This document shows, piece after piece, positions 1 through 7,962 of a stretch of DNA of 64,000 nt (position 1 is its first letter; every line of letters starts with the position of its first letter). The notes beneath the pieces were generated by a model. It was not told the DNA's origin, ran no database searches, and was given only the letters and a program-made list of their open reading frames with translations. The stretch covers positions 3,038,001 to 3,102,000 of the forward strand of contig JBBODD010000001.1 in NCBI GenBank assembly GCA_038002745.1, given 5' to 3'. Made by a program: the position numbers and the translations under genes. The stretch comes from Bacillus sp. FSL H8-0547. Lineage in GTDB: Bacteria; Bacillota; Bacilli; Bacillales; Bacillaceae.

Positions 1-125
1 TTCATTTTCTGTTAAACTTAATGGAGCAGGTAAGACAGGCAATCCGCGAAGATCGCCTCGGGGATTTCAGAGATGAATTCTTCGAGCAGTACGGGTTCAA
101 TAAACCAAACGCGAAAAACTTCTAA
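1..125 (+). CDS. tgt: Queuine tRNA-ribosyltransferase (Tgt), C-terminal end only
   Basis: The frame reading from base 3 to the stop at 123-125 gives about 40 residues ending in NKPNAKNF. It contains the stretch [12 protein letters not shown] and a [10 protein letters not shown] segment, which match the conserved C-terminus of bacterial Tgt as I remember it. Tgt exchanges guanine 34 of GUN-anticodon tRNAs for a queuine precursor. The rest of the gene lies upstream of the window. Finding it directly before yajC is the usual Bacillus order (queA-tgt-yajC). No catalytic residues are inside the visible part, so the call rests on the tail sequence and on synteny. Confidence 0.88.
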   Translation, partial: HFLLNLMEQVRQAIREDRLGDFRDEFFEQYGFNKPNAKNF

Positions 126-207
126 TTAGTTCTGCTGCCTGCCCTGCAGGCAGCTTCATAGATACGGTATCTCTTGGCAGCTGCCATATTTGAAAGGGGT
201 GAAAAAA

Positions 208-492
208 ATGGAACTATTGACTACAGTTGGACCGCTGATTCTGATGTTTGCGATTTTTTACTTTTTGCTGATTCGTCCGCAGCAGAAGCAGCAGAAAAAA
301 GTGCGTGAAATGCAGGACAGTCTGTCTAAAGGCGACAAAGTCGTTACAATCGGCGGAATGCATGGCATCGTTGATTCAATCGATGAAGAGAAAGTTGTCA
401 TCAAAGCAGGAGACGGATCCCGTCTGACATTTGACCGCCGCGCAATCCGCGACGTTGTTGAACAAAAAGGCATCTCAATGGAAAAAGCCTAA
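208..492 (+). CDS. yajC: Preprotein translocase subunit YajC
   Basis: This 94-residue protein has one N-terminal membrane helix (about residues 4-24, GPLILMFAIFYFLLIRPQQK) followed by a basic cytoplasmic domain with the typical QKKVREMQ and GDKVVTIGGMHG motifs. YajC is an accessory of the Sec holotranslocon and works with SecDF, which is encoded further along this window. The ATG at 208 is preferred over an upstream TTG at 190 because AAAGGGGTG lies just ahead of it. A strong hairpin terminator follows the gene. Length and hydrophobicity profile are normal for the family. Confidence 0.95.
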   Translation: MELLTTVGPLILMFAIFYFLLIRPQQKQQKKVREMQDSLSKGDKVVTIGGMHGIVDSIDEEKVVIKAGDGSRLTFDRRAIRDVVEQKGISMEKA

Positions 493-508
493 TACATACG
501 GCAAAAGC

Positions 509-541
509 AAAAGAAGCGCCCGCGGGCGCTTCTTTTGTTTT
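509..541. terminator. Bidirectional intrinsic terminator between yajC and yrzE
   Basis: The inverted repeat AAAAGAAGCGCCC / GGGCGCTTCTTTT is flanked by A and T runs on both sides, so it can end both the rightward yajC transcript and the leftward yrzE transcript. Confidence 0.85.
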
Positions 542-542
542 T

Positions 543-890
543 CTATTTGGATCCTGACAAGTTGACTCCCATCACGCCGCCAAGCATGGCGATGGCAAGA
601 AATCCCCCGTGATACATCGTCTGCTCCATCGTAAACGTCTTGCCGTAGCCCAAAAACTGAAAGAAAAAAATGATCAGCGTGTAAAGGAGTGCTGTTGTGC
701 CTCCAACGAGCCATCCCCGTTCTTTGCCTTTTCCGCCCGCTATAAATCCCCCTATAAAGACAGCCAGAAATGAGAGGCCTAAAATAACCCACTTAATGGA
801 ATCCTCTGTTAATGAAGTGAATTTAAGCAGCAGAGAAAATAATAAGCTTACAGCAAGTGCTGCGATTAAAATACTTGATAAGCCATACAT
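543..890 (-). CDS. yrzE: Small membrane protein, TIGR04086 family (YrzE-like)
   Basis: This 115-residue protein has four predicted membrane helices (roughly residues 5-25, 32-53, 63-83 and 92-110), with a glycine-rich GGFIAGGKGKERGW turn after the second helix. Its length, topology and position between yajC and the DUF421 gene match YrzE of B. subtilis. The biochemical role is unknown. The start is uncertain. The ATG at 890 has only a weak upstream GGGGA. A better GAGGGGGAG box lies further upstream and would fit initiation at an ATT about 30 bases earlier, extending the protein by around ten residues. Confidence 0.8.
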   Translation of the reverse strand: MYGLSSILIAALAVSLLFSLLLKFTSLTEDSIKWVILGLSFLAVFIGGFIAGGKGKERGWLVGGTTALLYTLIIFFFQFLGYGKTFTMEQTMYHGGFLAIAMLGGVMGVNLSGSK

Positions 891-1070
891 GATGGCTTTT
901 CCCCATCTGCGCGTATTAATTCCAATCTCCCCCTCTGTTCCTTAGCTTGTTTTCGCTCGTCTTACTACCATCCTATTCACATGAAGCAAAAATAGAATCG
1001 AAATTGTTCTACATGAAAAAGGTTTATCCGTTCAAAATAAACGTATCGATGCAGCAAGGGGGCAAAAAAA

Positions 1071-1721
1071 ATGGAAGTGCATTTCATAATCATCGGACGC
1101 ACCATTTTTCTGTACATTCTTATTCTGATTATTTTCAGATTGATGGGCAAACGTGAAATCGGGGAACTCAGCTTATTGGATCTTGTGGTCTTTCTGATGA
1201 TTGCGGAAATGGCAGTCATGGCGATTGAAAATACGAATGATCCCCTGATTCATACGATTATTCCAATGTTTCTGCTTCTTTTGATCCAGATCAGTCTTGC
1301 CTACTTTTCACTGAAGAACCAGAAAGTGCGTGCACTGATAGACGGAAAGCCGACCATCATCATTGACAGAGGGAAAATCAATGAGCGTGCAATGAAAACC
1401 CAGCGCTACAATTTTGATGACCTCATGACTCAGCTTAGAGAAAAGGATGTAAATGACATAAGCGAAGTTGATTTTGCGATTCTCGAACCTTCAGGCAAAC
1501 TGTCAGTTATAAAAAAAGAAAATGGCAGTGAGCATCAGGAGCTTCAGCTGCCGCTTATTGTGGACGGATTGATCCAGGAGGAAAATTTGTACCGGATCGG
1601 CAAAACGAATTTATGGCTGAGACAGCAGCTGAGAAAGCTCGGGTACTTTGATGTGAAGAATATTTCTCTTTGCACCCACAACAAACAAACTTTTTTTATA
1701 GATCTAATTGATGACAAGTAG
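1071..1721 (+). CDS. yrbG: DUF421 domain membrane protein (YrbG-like)
   Basis: This 216-residue protein begins with three membrane helices (about residues 5-22, 35-50 and 60-80) followed by a soluble domain. The family hallmarks [19 protein letters not shown], the phrase [18 protein letters not shown], and later [10 protein letters not shown] and [13 protein letters not shown] are all present. Proteins of this family (YetF/YrbG/YkjA) are membrane proteins of unresolved function in spore formers. The ATG follows GCAAGGGGGCAAAAAAA, a good ribosome binding site. Its stop is only three bases from the end of convergent spoVB, so there is no space for a terminator between them. Confidence 0.88.
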   Translation: MEVHFIIIGRTIFLYILILIIFRLMGKREIGELSLLDLVVFLMIAEMAVMAIENTNDPLIHTIIPMFLLLLIQISLAYFSLKNQKVRALIDGKPTIIIDRGKINERAMKTQRYNFDDLMTQLREKDVNDISEVDFAILEPSGKLSVIKKENGSEHQELQLPLIVDGLIQEENLYRIGKTNLWLRQQLRKLGYFDVKNISLCTHNKQTFFIDLIDDK

Positions 1722-1724
1722 GCA

Positions 1725-3287
1725 TTATCGCGGCACAAATTTTGAAAGATGACCGCCGATAAACGGAAGTCTGCCGACATCGTCCTTCAATACAAGCCTG
1801 AAGGCTGCAAGAAGGATGCAGTATACAGAAAAAGTAAAGCAAACCGAAATCATCAGATTCATGCCCAAACCGAGGGGCAGAACCTTAAAAAAGAAATAGC
1901 CTGCAACGCCTGAGAGGATCATCGTTAAAAAGCATTTGAGATATTCACTCACTTTAATGGTCAGGGAAATAACTTTCATCACCGTTGCCAAATGCAGAAG
2001 GGTAACAAGCATGATGCCTGCCACAATCGCAAGCGCTGCTCCCATAATACCGAGAGTAGGCCTAGTAGCCAAAAGGAAGATCAGGGCGGTTTTTACTGCC
2101 GATCCGACAAAGCTGTTGATCATCGCAGCCTTTGCAAGGTTAAGGGCCTGCAGGACTGCCTGGAGAGGACCCTGAAAGTAATAAAAGATGAAAAACGGAG
2201 CCATGACCTGAACAAAAATCGCGGCATGGCTGCTTCCGTACATAGCTGTCATCAGCGGATCTGCATAGATGTACAGAATGACGACGGCAAACCCTCCGGT
2301 TACTAAAGAGAGCCTGAAGGCCTGCTGGAGCCTGTGCTGAACAACATGTATTTTCTTTTGCGCCATCGCTTCGCTGATCGCGGGGACTAAAGCCGTTGAG
2401 AGAGAATACGTAATAAATGACGGAAGCATCAGAAGGGGCAGGGCATATCCTGTCAGCTCCCCGTACTGCTTAGTTGCCATTGTGGCGGTAAATCCTGCAA
2501 TGGCAAGGCTCTGAGCCACTACAATCGGCTCGAAAAACCAGGCGATCGAACCGATCATGCGGCTTCCTGTAGTCGGAAGGGCGATGCTCATTAAATTCTG
2601 AAAGGTTGTTTTTCCTTCTTTCAGGGAAGTGAAAAATTTGCGGCGTATCCGGAACTTCTTTTTCATTTTAAACATGGAGAACATATACAAGAGGGAGATG
2701 AGTTCTCCTGCAACAGCTGATGCCATCGCCCCTGCAGCAGCGTATTCAATTCCGTAAGGCAAAAAGGTTTTTGTGCAGACAGCAATAAGAGAAATTCGCA
2801 CAACCTGCTCAAGCACTTGTGAAATCGCAGCCGGACGCATATTCTGCTTGCCCTGAAAGTATCCTCTGAGGACGGAAGATACAGCGATGATCGGGACAAC
2901 CGGCGAGATGGCAAGAAGCGGATAGAGCGTCCTTGGATCTGTCAGGAGCGAGTTTGATAAATACGGGGCAAGCAAAATAATGGCAGGTGTAAATATAAGG
3001 CTCAGCGTGCCGGTAACCGCAAGAGATACAATCAGGATTTTTTTAATTTTCCTCTGATTTCCTTCCGCTTCTGCTTCTGCCACAAGCTTTGAGATTGCCA
3101 CCGGCAGCCCAAACTGAGTTATGGTGATGATCAGCACAAGTGTCGGCATAGCCATCATATAGAGTCCAACGCCTTCTTCTCCGATAAAACGGGCGACTAC
3201 AATCCGGTTCATAAATCCAAGAACCCTGGTAATCAGGCCGGCGGCTATTAAAATGAGCGTCCCCTGTAAAAATGTTTGCTTTGACAT
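1725..3287 (-). CDS. spoVB: Stage V sporulation protein B, MOP-superfamily lipid flippase
   Basis: This is a 520-residue polytopic membrane protein with about 14 hydrophobic segments. The start MSKQTFLQGTLILIAAG and the internal ARFIGEEGVGLYMMA, QFGLPVAISKLVAEA and VLRGYFQGKQNM motifs are diagnostic of SpoVB. It belongs to the polysaccharide transporter branch of the MOP superfamily and is needed for spore cortex synthesis, probably by moving lipid-linked precursors. The ATG at 3287 is chosen because GGCGGGGAACGTG sits just upstream and the family normally begins there, although the frame stays open to 3314. It faces the DUF421 gene and is divergent from comN. Confidence 0.95.
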   Translation of the reverse strand: MSKQTFLQGTLILIAAGLITRVLGFMNRIVVARFIGEEGVGLYMMAMPTLVLIITITQFGLPVAISKLVAEAEAEGNQRKIKKILIVSLAVTGTLSLIFTPAIILLAPYLSNSLLTDPRTLYPLLAISPVVPIIAVSSVLRGYFQGKQNMRPAAISQVLEQVVRISLIAVCTKTFLPYGIEYAAAGAMASAVAGELISLLYMFSMFKMKKKFRIRRKFFTSLKEGKTTFQNLMSIALPTTGSRMIGSIAWFFEPIVVAQSLAIAGFTATMATKQYGELTGYALPLLMLPSFITYSLSTALVPAISEAMAQKKIHVVQHRLQQAFRLSLVTGGFAVVILYIYADPLMTAMYGSSHAAIFVQVMAPFFIFYYFQGPLQAVLQALNLAKAAMINSFVGSAVKTALIFLLATRPTLGIMGAALAIVAGIMLVTLLHLATVMKVISLTIKVSEYLKCFLTMILSGVAGYFFFKVLPLGLGMNLMISVCFTFSVYCILLAAFRLVLKDDVGRLPFIGGHLSKFVPR

Positions 3288-3429
3288 CACGTTCCCCGCC
3301 TTCTCAAATAGCATCTAATCATATACAATTAACTATATGCGCTATGATTGGCCAAGCATGACAAGATGTTCGCGCATGGCCGCTGATAAAGTCCCGATCA
3401 CGCATACATAATGAATGGAGGAGCGTGCC

Positions 3430-3726
3430 ATGACCCAAAAGGATGAAATTGAAAAATACCGCCACCATGTGAAACCGGCGCTTGTCAGCAAAGCAGAAGA
3501 GTTTAAGATTCTTGATTACGGCGATGTGACAGAATCAGAGATATGGAATTACCTGAGAAATAAAAAATGGAAAAAGAAGACCGAGCTGATGGTTCACGAA
3601 ATGGTGGCTGATATTATGGCTGTAAAACCGAATGAATTTATGACGTTTGCAACAATTGAGTCGTTTAAGTCCGGCAGCTGGTTTGACAGTGAAGAAGGCA
3701 GACAAATAGGCACGGCAAAAGAATAA
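3430..3726 (+). CDS. comN: Post-transcriptional regulator ComN (YrzD family)
   Basis: The product is a 98-residue, acidic and basic-mixed soluble protein with no membrane segments. It carries the conserved core DYGDVTESEIWNYLRNKKWKKK followed by FMTFATIESFKSG, as in B. subtilis ComN (YrzD). ComN is reported to act post-transcriptionally on the comE mRNA; comEA-comEC is present at the far end of this window. The ATG at 3430 follows GGAGGAGCG at normal spacing; an in-frame ATG at 3415 overlaps that site and is less likely. It lies between spoVB and secDF, as in B. subtilis. Confidence 0.88.
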   Translation: MTQKDEIEKYRHHVKPALVSKAEEFKILDYGDVTESEIWNYLRNKKWKKKTELMVHEMVADIMAVKPNEFMTFATIESFKSGSWFDSEEGRQIGTAKE

Positions 3727-3761
3727 TACATATTGAACGGTTTTCTTAAGGAGGATGCAAC

Positions 3762-6017
3762 ATGGTTAAAAAGGGACGCATCATTGTTTTTTTCTTACTC
3801 GTCCTTTGCGTAGGAAGTTTAATCGGTGCTTTTGGGAACAAGGCTACAGGAAATATACTCCTTGGTCTTGACCTGCAGGGTGGGTTTGAGATTCTGTATG
3901 ACGTTGAGCCTGCCAATGATGGGGATAAAATTGACAGAAATGCGCTCGTCAGCACGGTCAATGCCCTTCAAAAACGAGCGAATGTCCTTGGCGTAAGCGA
4001 GCCGAACATTCAAATTGAAGGCGAGAACCGCATCAGGGTGCAGCTTGCGGGAGTAAAGGATCAGAATCAGGCGAGGGAGATTCTTTCCACACAGGCTGAG
4101 CTGACGTTCCGCGATGTGAATGACAAGGTCATGATGAACGGATCAGACCTTGTAGAAGGAGCTTCTAAACAGACATTCGACCCGGAAACACAAGAGCCGA
4201 TTGTTGCTGTAAAGCTGAAAGATGCTGATAAATTTAAAAAGGTAACACAGCAGATCTCTGCCATGGCGCCGCAAAATGAAAATCAGCTGGTCATCTGGCT
4301 TGATTATGCTGAAGGTGATTCCTATAAAGAGGAAGTATCAAAAGAGTCACCGAAATTTATTTCAAATCCAAACGTCAATGAAGTGTTTGATACAACAGAC
4401 GTAACGATTACCGGTCAATTTACTGTGGAAGAAGCTAAAGATCTTGCCAATCTTCTTAATGCAGGATCACTTCCGGTTAAGCTGGTTGAAACCTACTCAA
4501 CTTCAGTAGGAGCCCAGTTCGGAGAAGAAGCGCTACAGACAACGGTTCTTGCAGGTATTATCGGAATCGGGTTCATTTTCCTTTTCATGCTGTATTTCTA
4601 TCGTTTACCTGGAGTCATCGCAGTTGTAACCCTTACTACATATCTGTACTTTGTCCTGCAGGTATTCGACTGGATGAATGCCGTCTTAACACTGCCGGGT
4701 ATTGCTGCATTGATTCTCGGGGTGGGTATGGCCGTTGATGCCAATATCATTACCTATGAACGGATTAAAGAAGAAATCAAGCTTGGAAAGTCAATCAGAT
4801 CAGCTTACAGAGCTGGCAGCAGAAGGGCGTTTGCGACAATCTTTGATGCAAATATCACCACGATGCTTGCAGGCGGAGTGCTGTTCTTTTTTGGGACAAG
4901 TGCCGTCAAAGGATTTGCAACGAGTCTTATTCTCAGTATCTTAATGAGTTTCCTGACGTCCGTTTTCCTGAGCAGACTGCTGCTCGGTTTATTGGTGGAA
5001 AGCAGATGGCTTGATAAGAAGCCTGGATACTTCGGCGTAAACAAAAAAGATATTATCGATTTGAGCAAATCAACTGAAGATGTGGATGCGCCGACTAAAT
5101 TTGATAAAGTGGATTTTGTTAAGCACCGCAAAAAATTCTTTGCAGCTTCCGGAATCCTGCTTGCTGCGGGTCTAGTACTGCTGATTATTTTCAGACTGAA
5201 CCTTGGCATTGATTTTTCAAGCGGTACCCGCATTGAAATCGGTGCCGATAAGACACTGACAGCTGAAGAAGTTGAGAAAGATCTTGAATCGCTCGATCTT
5301 GAAGCAAAAGATATTGTCTTTGCAGGAAACCAGAACCAGACGGCTGTAGCAAGATTTGCCGGCGTGCTGGACAAAGGGGAAATTGCAGATGTTAAAGATT
5401 TCTTTAATGAAAAGTACGGCAAAGAACCGAGCATCAGCACGGTTTCGCCTGAAGTAGGAAAAGAACTTGCCAGAAACGCCATGTACGGTGTGCTGATCGC
5501 CTCTTTGGGAATTATTATTTATGTCTCCCTGAGGTTTGAATACAAAATGGCCGTGGCTGCTGTTCTTGCACTGCTGTATGATGCCTTCTTTATCATTGCA
5601 GTATTCAGCATCACGCGTCTTGAAGTGGATATTACCTTTATCGCCGCTGTTCTGACGATTGTGGGGTATTCAATCAATGATACAATTGTTACGTTTGACC
5701 GGATAAGAGAGCTTTATAAGAAAACGAAGGTCAAAACATATGATGACCTGAAGAGTATTGTAAACAGAAGCCTTCAGCAGACGTTTACGCGATCAGTCAA
5801 TACGGTCCTGACCGTCGTATTCTGCGTCATTGCGCTTATGGTCTTTGGAAGTGAATCCATCCGGAACTTCTCCATCGCGCTTCTGATCGGCTTAATTTCA
5901 GGAACCTATTCTTCCTTGTTCATCGCAGCACAGCTGTGGATGATGTGGAAGTGGAAAGAAATCCAAAAGAAAAGCAAAGCGAAAAATGTGCAGGAACAGG
6001 AAGAACCGATTGTTTAA
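3762..6017 (+). CDS. secDF: Fused protein translocase subunit SecDF
   Basis: This 751-residue protein joins SecD and SecF in one chain, as in Bacillus. The SecD half starts with a membrane helix (residues 5-25) and the motif LGLDLQGGFEILYDV, then a large extracytoplasmic domain and five helices containing GVGMAVDANIITYERIKEE. The SecF half begins near residue 440, has NLGIDFSSGTRIEI and ends with helices containing GYSINDTIVTFDRIRE. SecDF uses the proton gradient to pull translocated preproteins from SecYEG. The ATG is preceded by AAGGAGGATGCAAC. A terminator follows, so the gene ends its transcription unit. Confidence 0.97.
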   Translation: MVKKGRIIVFFLLVLCVGSLIGAFGNKATGNILLGLDLQGGFEILYDVEPANDGDKIDRNALVSTVNALQKRANVLGVSEPNIQIEGENRIRVQLAGVKDQNQAREILSTQAELTFRDVNDKVMMNGSDLVEGASKQTFDPETQEPIVAVKLKDADKFKKVTQQISAMAPQNENQLVIWLDYAEGDSYKEEVSKESPKFISNPNVNEVFDTTDVTITGQFTVEEAKDLANLLNAGSLPVKLVETYSTSVGAQFGEEALQTTVLAGIIGIGFIFLFMLYFYRLPGVIAVVTLTTYLYFVLQVFDWMNAVLTLPGIAALILGVGMAVDANIITYERIKEEIKLGKSIRSAYRAGSRRAFATIFDANITTMLAGGVLFFFGTSAVKGFATSLILSILMSFLTSVFLSRLLLGLLVESRWLDKKPGYFGVNKKDIIDLSKSTEDVDAPTKFDKVDFVKHRKKFFAASGILLAAGLVLLIIFRLNLGIDFSSGTRIEIGADKTLTAEEVEKDLESLDLEAKDIVFAGNQNQTAVARFAGVLDKGEIADVKDFFNEKYGKEPSISTVSPEVGKELARNAMYGVLIASLGIIIYVSLRFEYKMAVAAVLALLYDAFFIIAVFSITRLEVDITFIAAVLTIVGYSINDTIVTFDRIRELYKKTKVKTYDDLKSIVNRSLQQTFTRSVNTVLTVVFCVIALMVFGSESIRNFSIALLIGLISGTYSSLFIAAQLWMMWKWKEIQKKSKAKNVQEQEEPIV

Positions 6018-6022
6018 CTAGA

Positions 6023-6050
6023 ACCGCGGAATCATTTCCGCGGTTTTTGT
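6023..6050 (+). terminator. Intrinsic terminator after secDF
   Basis: The perfect stem AACCGCGGAA / TTCCGCGGTT with a four-base loop is followed by a short T run, just after the secDF stop codon. Confidence 0.85.
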
Positions 6051-6083
6051 GTGCTGCTGCCTCTTCAGAAAAGGCCCAAAATA

Positions 6084-6111
6084 GCATCAAAGCGGCTGGT
6101 GTTCATACACT
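6084..6111 (+). promoter_or_regulatory. Candidate sigma-E promoter of cwlJ
   Basis: CATACACT at 6104-6111 fits the sigma-E -10 consensus closely. GCATCA at 6084-6089, 14 bases upstream, is an acceptable -35. This agrees with the mother-cell expression known for cwlJ, but it was found by eye and not scored. Confidence 0.5.
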
Positions 6112-6129
6112 AAATATGGGGTGATATAA

Positions 6130-6564
6130 ATGCCAAGGGTGAAATATACAAGTGCAGACGTTGATTTAGTGGCGAGAATGATGAGAGCAGAAGCAGAGGG
6201 GGAAGGAAAGCAGGGAATGCTTTATGTAGGCAATGTCATTGTTAACCGGGCGGTGGCGGATTGTCTCGATTTTAAGGATGTCAGAACGATCAGGCAGGTC
6301 ATTTACCAGGTTCAGGGCGGTAATTATTCGTTTGAAGCGGTTCAAAAGGGGAATCTCTTTTACAGCAGGGCAAGATCTTCCGAACAGAAGCTTGCCAGAA
6401 GAACATTGGAATCCTGGAGAGATCATCCGGCTAAATTTGCCCTCTGGTATTTCAATCCATACGCGCCATGCCCTCCGACATGGTACGGCCAGCCACATTC
6501 GGGGCAATTTAAAAAGCATTGTTTTTATGAGCCTAAAGCAGGAACATGTGCGAGTGTATACTAA
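6130..6564 (+). CDS. cwlJ: Spore cortex-lytic cell wall hydrolase CwlJ
   Basis: This 144-residue protein covers the SleB/CwlJ hydrolase-2 domain almost end to end, starting with DVDLVARMMRAEAEGEGKQG (the acidic E-x-EGEG pattern holds the probable catalytic glutamate) and continuing through VGNVIVNR and FYSRARSSEQKLARR to the cysteine-containing tail CFYEPKAGTC. There is no signal peptide, as expected for CwlJ, which is made in the mother cell and placed on the spore coat to break down cortex during germination. Length matches CwlJ (about 142 residues). The gene stands alone between two transcription units, with a GGGGTG ribosome binding site. Confidence 0.93.
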   Translation: MPRVKYTSADVDLVARMMRAEAEGEGKQGMLYVGNVIVNRAVADCLDFKDVRTIRQVIYQVQGGNYSFEAVQKGNLFYSRARSSEQKLARRTLESWRDHPAKFALWYFNPYAPCPPTWYGQPHSGQFKKHCFYEPKAGTCASVY

Positions 6565-6754
6565 AAGCTGACAGCAGTCAGTGATGCAGGAGCTGAAAGC
6601 TTAAGCAGGCTCCCCCTTTCCCTATGAACACATTCATGCTTTCCATGCTAATGGACATCATAGTAGAATGGGAAAATGATTCTCTTTGCCAGCATGTTTT
6701 GCGGACTGAAACATCCGGGTATAAAAGAGAATCGAAAGAAAGGGGGAGTACAGG

Positions 6755-7099
6755 ATGAAAAGACAATGGAGTTTTCTTTTTGCCATCCTATTTGCACTTA
6801 TTGTTGCTGTTTTTGCTGTCATCAACGTGGATTCGGTTGAAGTGGATTATTTGTTCGGAGAAGCCAGATGGCCTCTGATTCTGATTATTTTAGGCTCTGT
6901 TCTGCTTGGCGGCCTGATGATTGCTTCTGCCGGACTAACCAGAATTTTCTCCTTGCAGCGGAGAGTGAAGGCTCTTGAAAAAGAAAATGCCGAGCTGCTG
7001 AGTGAAAATGAAAAATTGAAGATGCAAGACGTTCCAGATGAAACGAAAAGCAGTTCTCATGGCGCAAAACAAATTGGCCAGACATCTGATGAGATGTAG
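6755..7099 (+). CDS. LapA-domain membrane protein (YrvD-like)
   Basis: This 114-residue protein has two membrane helices (about residues 6-25 and 40-62), then a coiled-coil stretch RRVKALEKENAELLSENEKLK and a short polar tail. The helix pair with the intervening VNVDSVEVDYLFGEARWPLIL phrase is the LapA (lipopolysaccharide assembly A) domain. In Gram-positive bacteria such as this one there is no lipopolysaccharide, and the function of the homologue (YrvD in B. subtilis) is unknown. The start has a GAAAGGGGGAG box. A terminator follows directly. Confidence 0.85.
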   Translation: MKRQWSFLFAILFALIVAVFAVINVDSVEVDYLFGEARWPLILIILGSVLLGGLMIASAGLTRIFSLQRRVKALEKENAELLSENEKLKMQDVPDETKSSSHGAKQIGQTSDEM

Positions 7100-7123
7100 A
7101 ATTGTATGAATAAATGACAGATC

Positions 7124-7161
7124 AACAGGTTTTCCGCTTTATTTGCGGAGGCCTGTTTTTT
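7124..7161 (+). terminator. Intrinsic terminator after the LapA-like gene
   Basis: An imperfect stem with arms AACAGG...TCCGC and GCGGA...CCTGTT is followed by TTTTTT. Confidence 0.75.
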
Positions 7162-7237
7162 CATGCGTAAAAAGAGTGGCCGGAGTGTTTGGATGGAGGA
7201 CCATGACGAGGCAGAGGAATCAGGTTGTATGAGTCGT

Positions 7238-7272
7238 ACTCTCTCAAACCGAAAAACAGTTTTGTGAGGGTA
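7238..7272. repeat. Hairpin repeat, left copy, flanking the 21 bp repeat block
   Basis: The sequence folds as CTCTCAAAAC-type arm, loop CGAAAAACA, and GTTTTGTGAGGG arm. The same loop and arms return at 7743-7781, so the two copies bracket the duplicated block between them. Both are followed by TAAGCAA. Confidence 0.7.
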
Positions 7273-7290
7273 AGCAAACGTGTGAACGAA

Positions 7291-7469
7291 CGCAGTCCAG
7301 GACCGTAAATAAACTGATAAATGCCTAAGATCTTGCTAGAAAAAGAGGTAGTTGGTGTGTGAAAAAAGGTGTTGGCAGTAAATCAGGGAAAGTTGGTTGT
7401 AAACCAATGATTGTTGGTTGTAAAACATACGAAGTTGGTTGTGTTATCCGGATTGTCGGTAGTAACGCA
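7291..7469. repeat. Copy 1 of a duplicated 179 bp block containing 21 bp tandem repeats
   Basis: From CGCAGTCCAGGACCG to GGTAGTAACGCA this block recurs at 7518-7696 with few changes. Its second half is made of units beginning GTTGGTTGTAA, repeating every 21 bases (for example at 7371, 7392, 7413 and 7434 approximately). A frame on the plus strand would read heptads such as VGCKTYE, but there is no ribosome binding site and the two copies fall in different frames, so I treat it as non-coding. Confidence 0.85.
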
Positions 7470-7517
7470 CCCTGCTCTGAGCAGCGGATCCGCGGCGTCC
7501 ATGATATAGCTGATTTG

Positions 7518-7696
7518 CGCAGTCCAGGACCGCAAATCAACTGACAAATGCCCAAGATCTTGCTAGAAAAAGAGGTAGTTGGTGTGTGAAAAGAGGGGTT
7601 GGTAATAAAACGGGGAAAATTGGTTGTAACGCAATGATTGTTGGTTGTAAAACATATGAAGCTGGTTGTGTTATCCGGATTGTCGGTAGTAACGCA
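7518..7696. repeat. Copy 2 of the duplicated 179 bp block
   Basis: This copy starts 227 bases after copy 1 and has the same length. It keeps the CAAGATCTTGCTAGAAAAAG segment and the 21-base periodic GTTGGTTGTAA units. The 48 bases separating the copies are unique. Confidence 0.85.
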
Positions 7697-7742
7697 GTCG
7701 CCTCCGATTGAGGATCCGCGCCGATTCATGCTTTAGCTTAAT

Positions 7743-7781
7743 CTTACCCTCTAAAACCGAAAAACAGTTTTGGAGGGTAAG
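7743..7781. repeat. Hairpin repeat, right copy
   Basis: CTTACCCTC and GAGGGTAAG form a long stem, with inner arms AAAAC / GTTTT and loop CGAAAAACA. Loop and inner arms are the same as at 7238-7272. It lies about 180 bases before recJ and is not followed by a T run, so it is not an ordinary terminator. Confidence 0.75.
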
Positions 7782-7910
7782 CAAGGATAGGAATTCTACT
7801 ATAAAAATCAGTCATTCATACAGGAAGGAAGGCATTATACATCACGCTATTTTTCCGCCGGATTGCACATACAATTTGAATCTGCCGACAGCGTCTGCCT
7901 TTATATTCGT

Positions 7911-7939
7911 TTGTCACCCCATCCCGCCTCTAGTATAAT
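7911..7939 (+). promoter_or_regulatory. Sigma-A promoter of recJ
   Basis: TTGTCA at 7911-7916 and TATAAT at 7934-7939 are separated by 17 bases, 24 bases before the recJ start codon. This is one of the best vegetative promoters in the window. Confidence 0.8.
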
Positions 7940-7962
7940 AGGGTGGTTGAGGGGTGATTTTT

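Noticed and set aside
4805-5482. 225-codon minus-strand frame inside secDF
   Set aside because: Shadow of the secDF coding sequence; serine-rich low-complexity translation typical of antisense frames.
7325-7729. 134-codon minus-strand frame across both 21 bp repeat blocks
   Set aside because: It reads the two nearly identical blocks in two different frames, so no protein is conserved between them, and there is no ribosome site.
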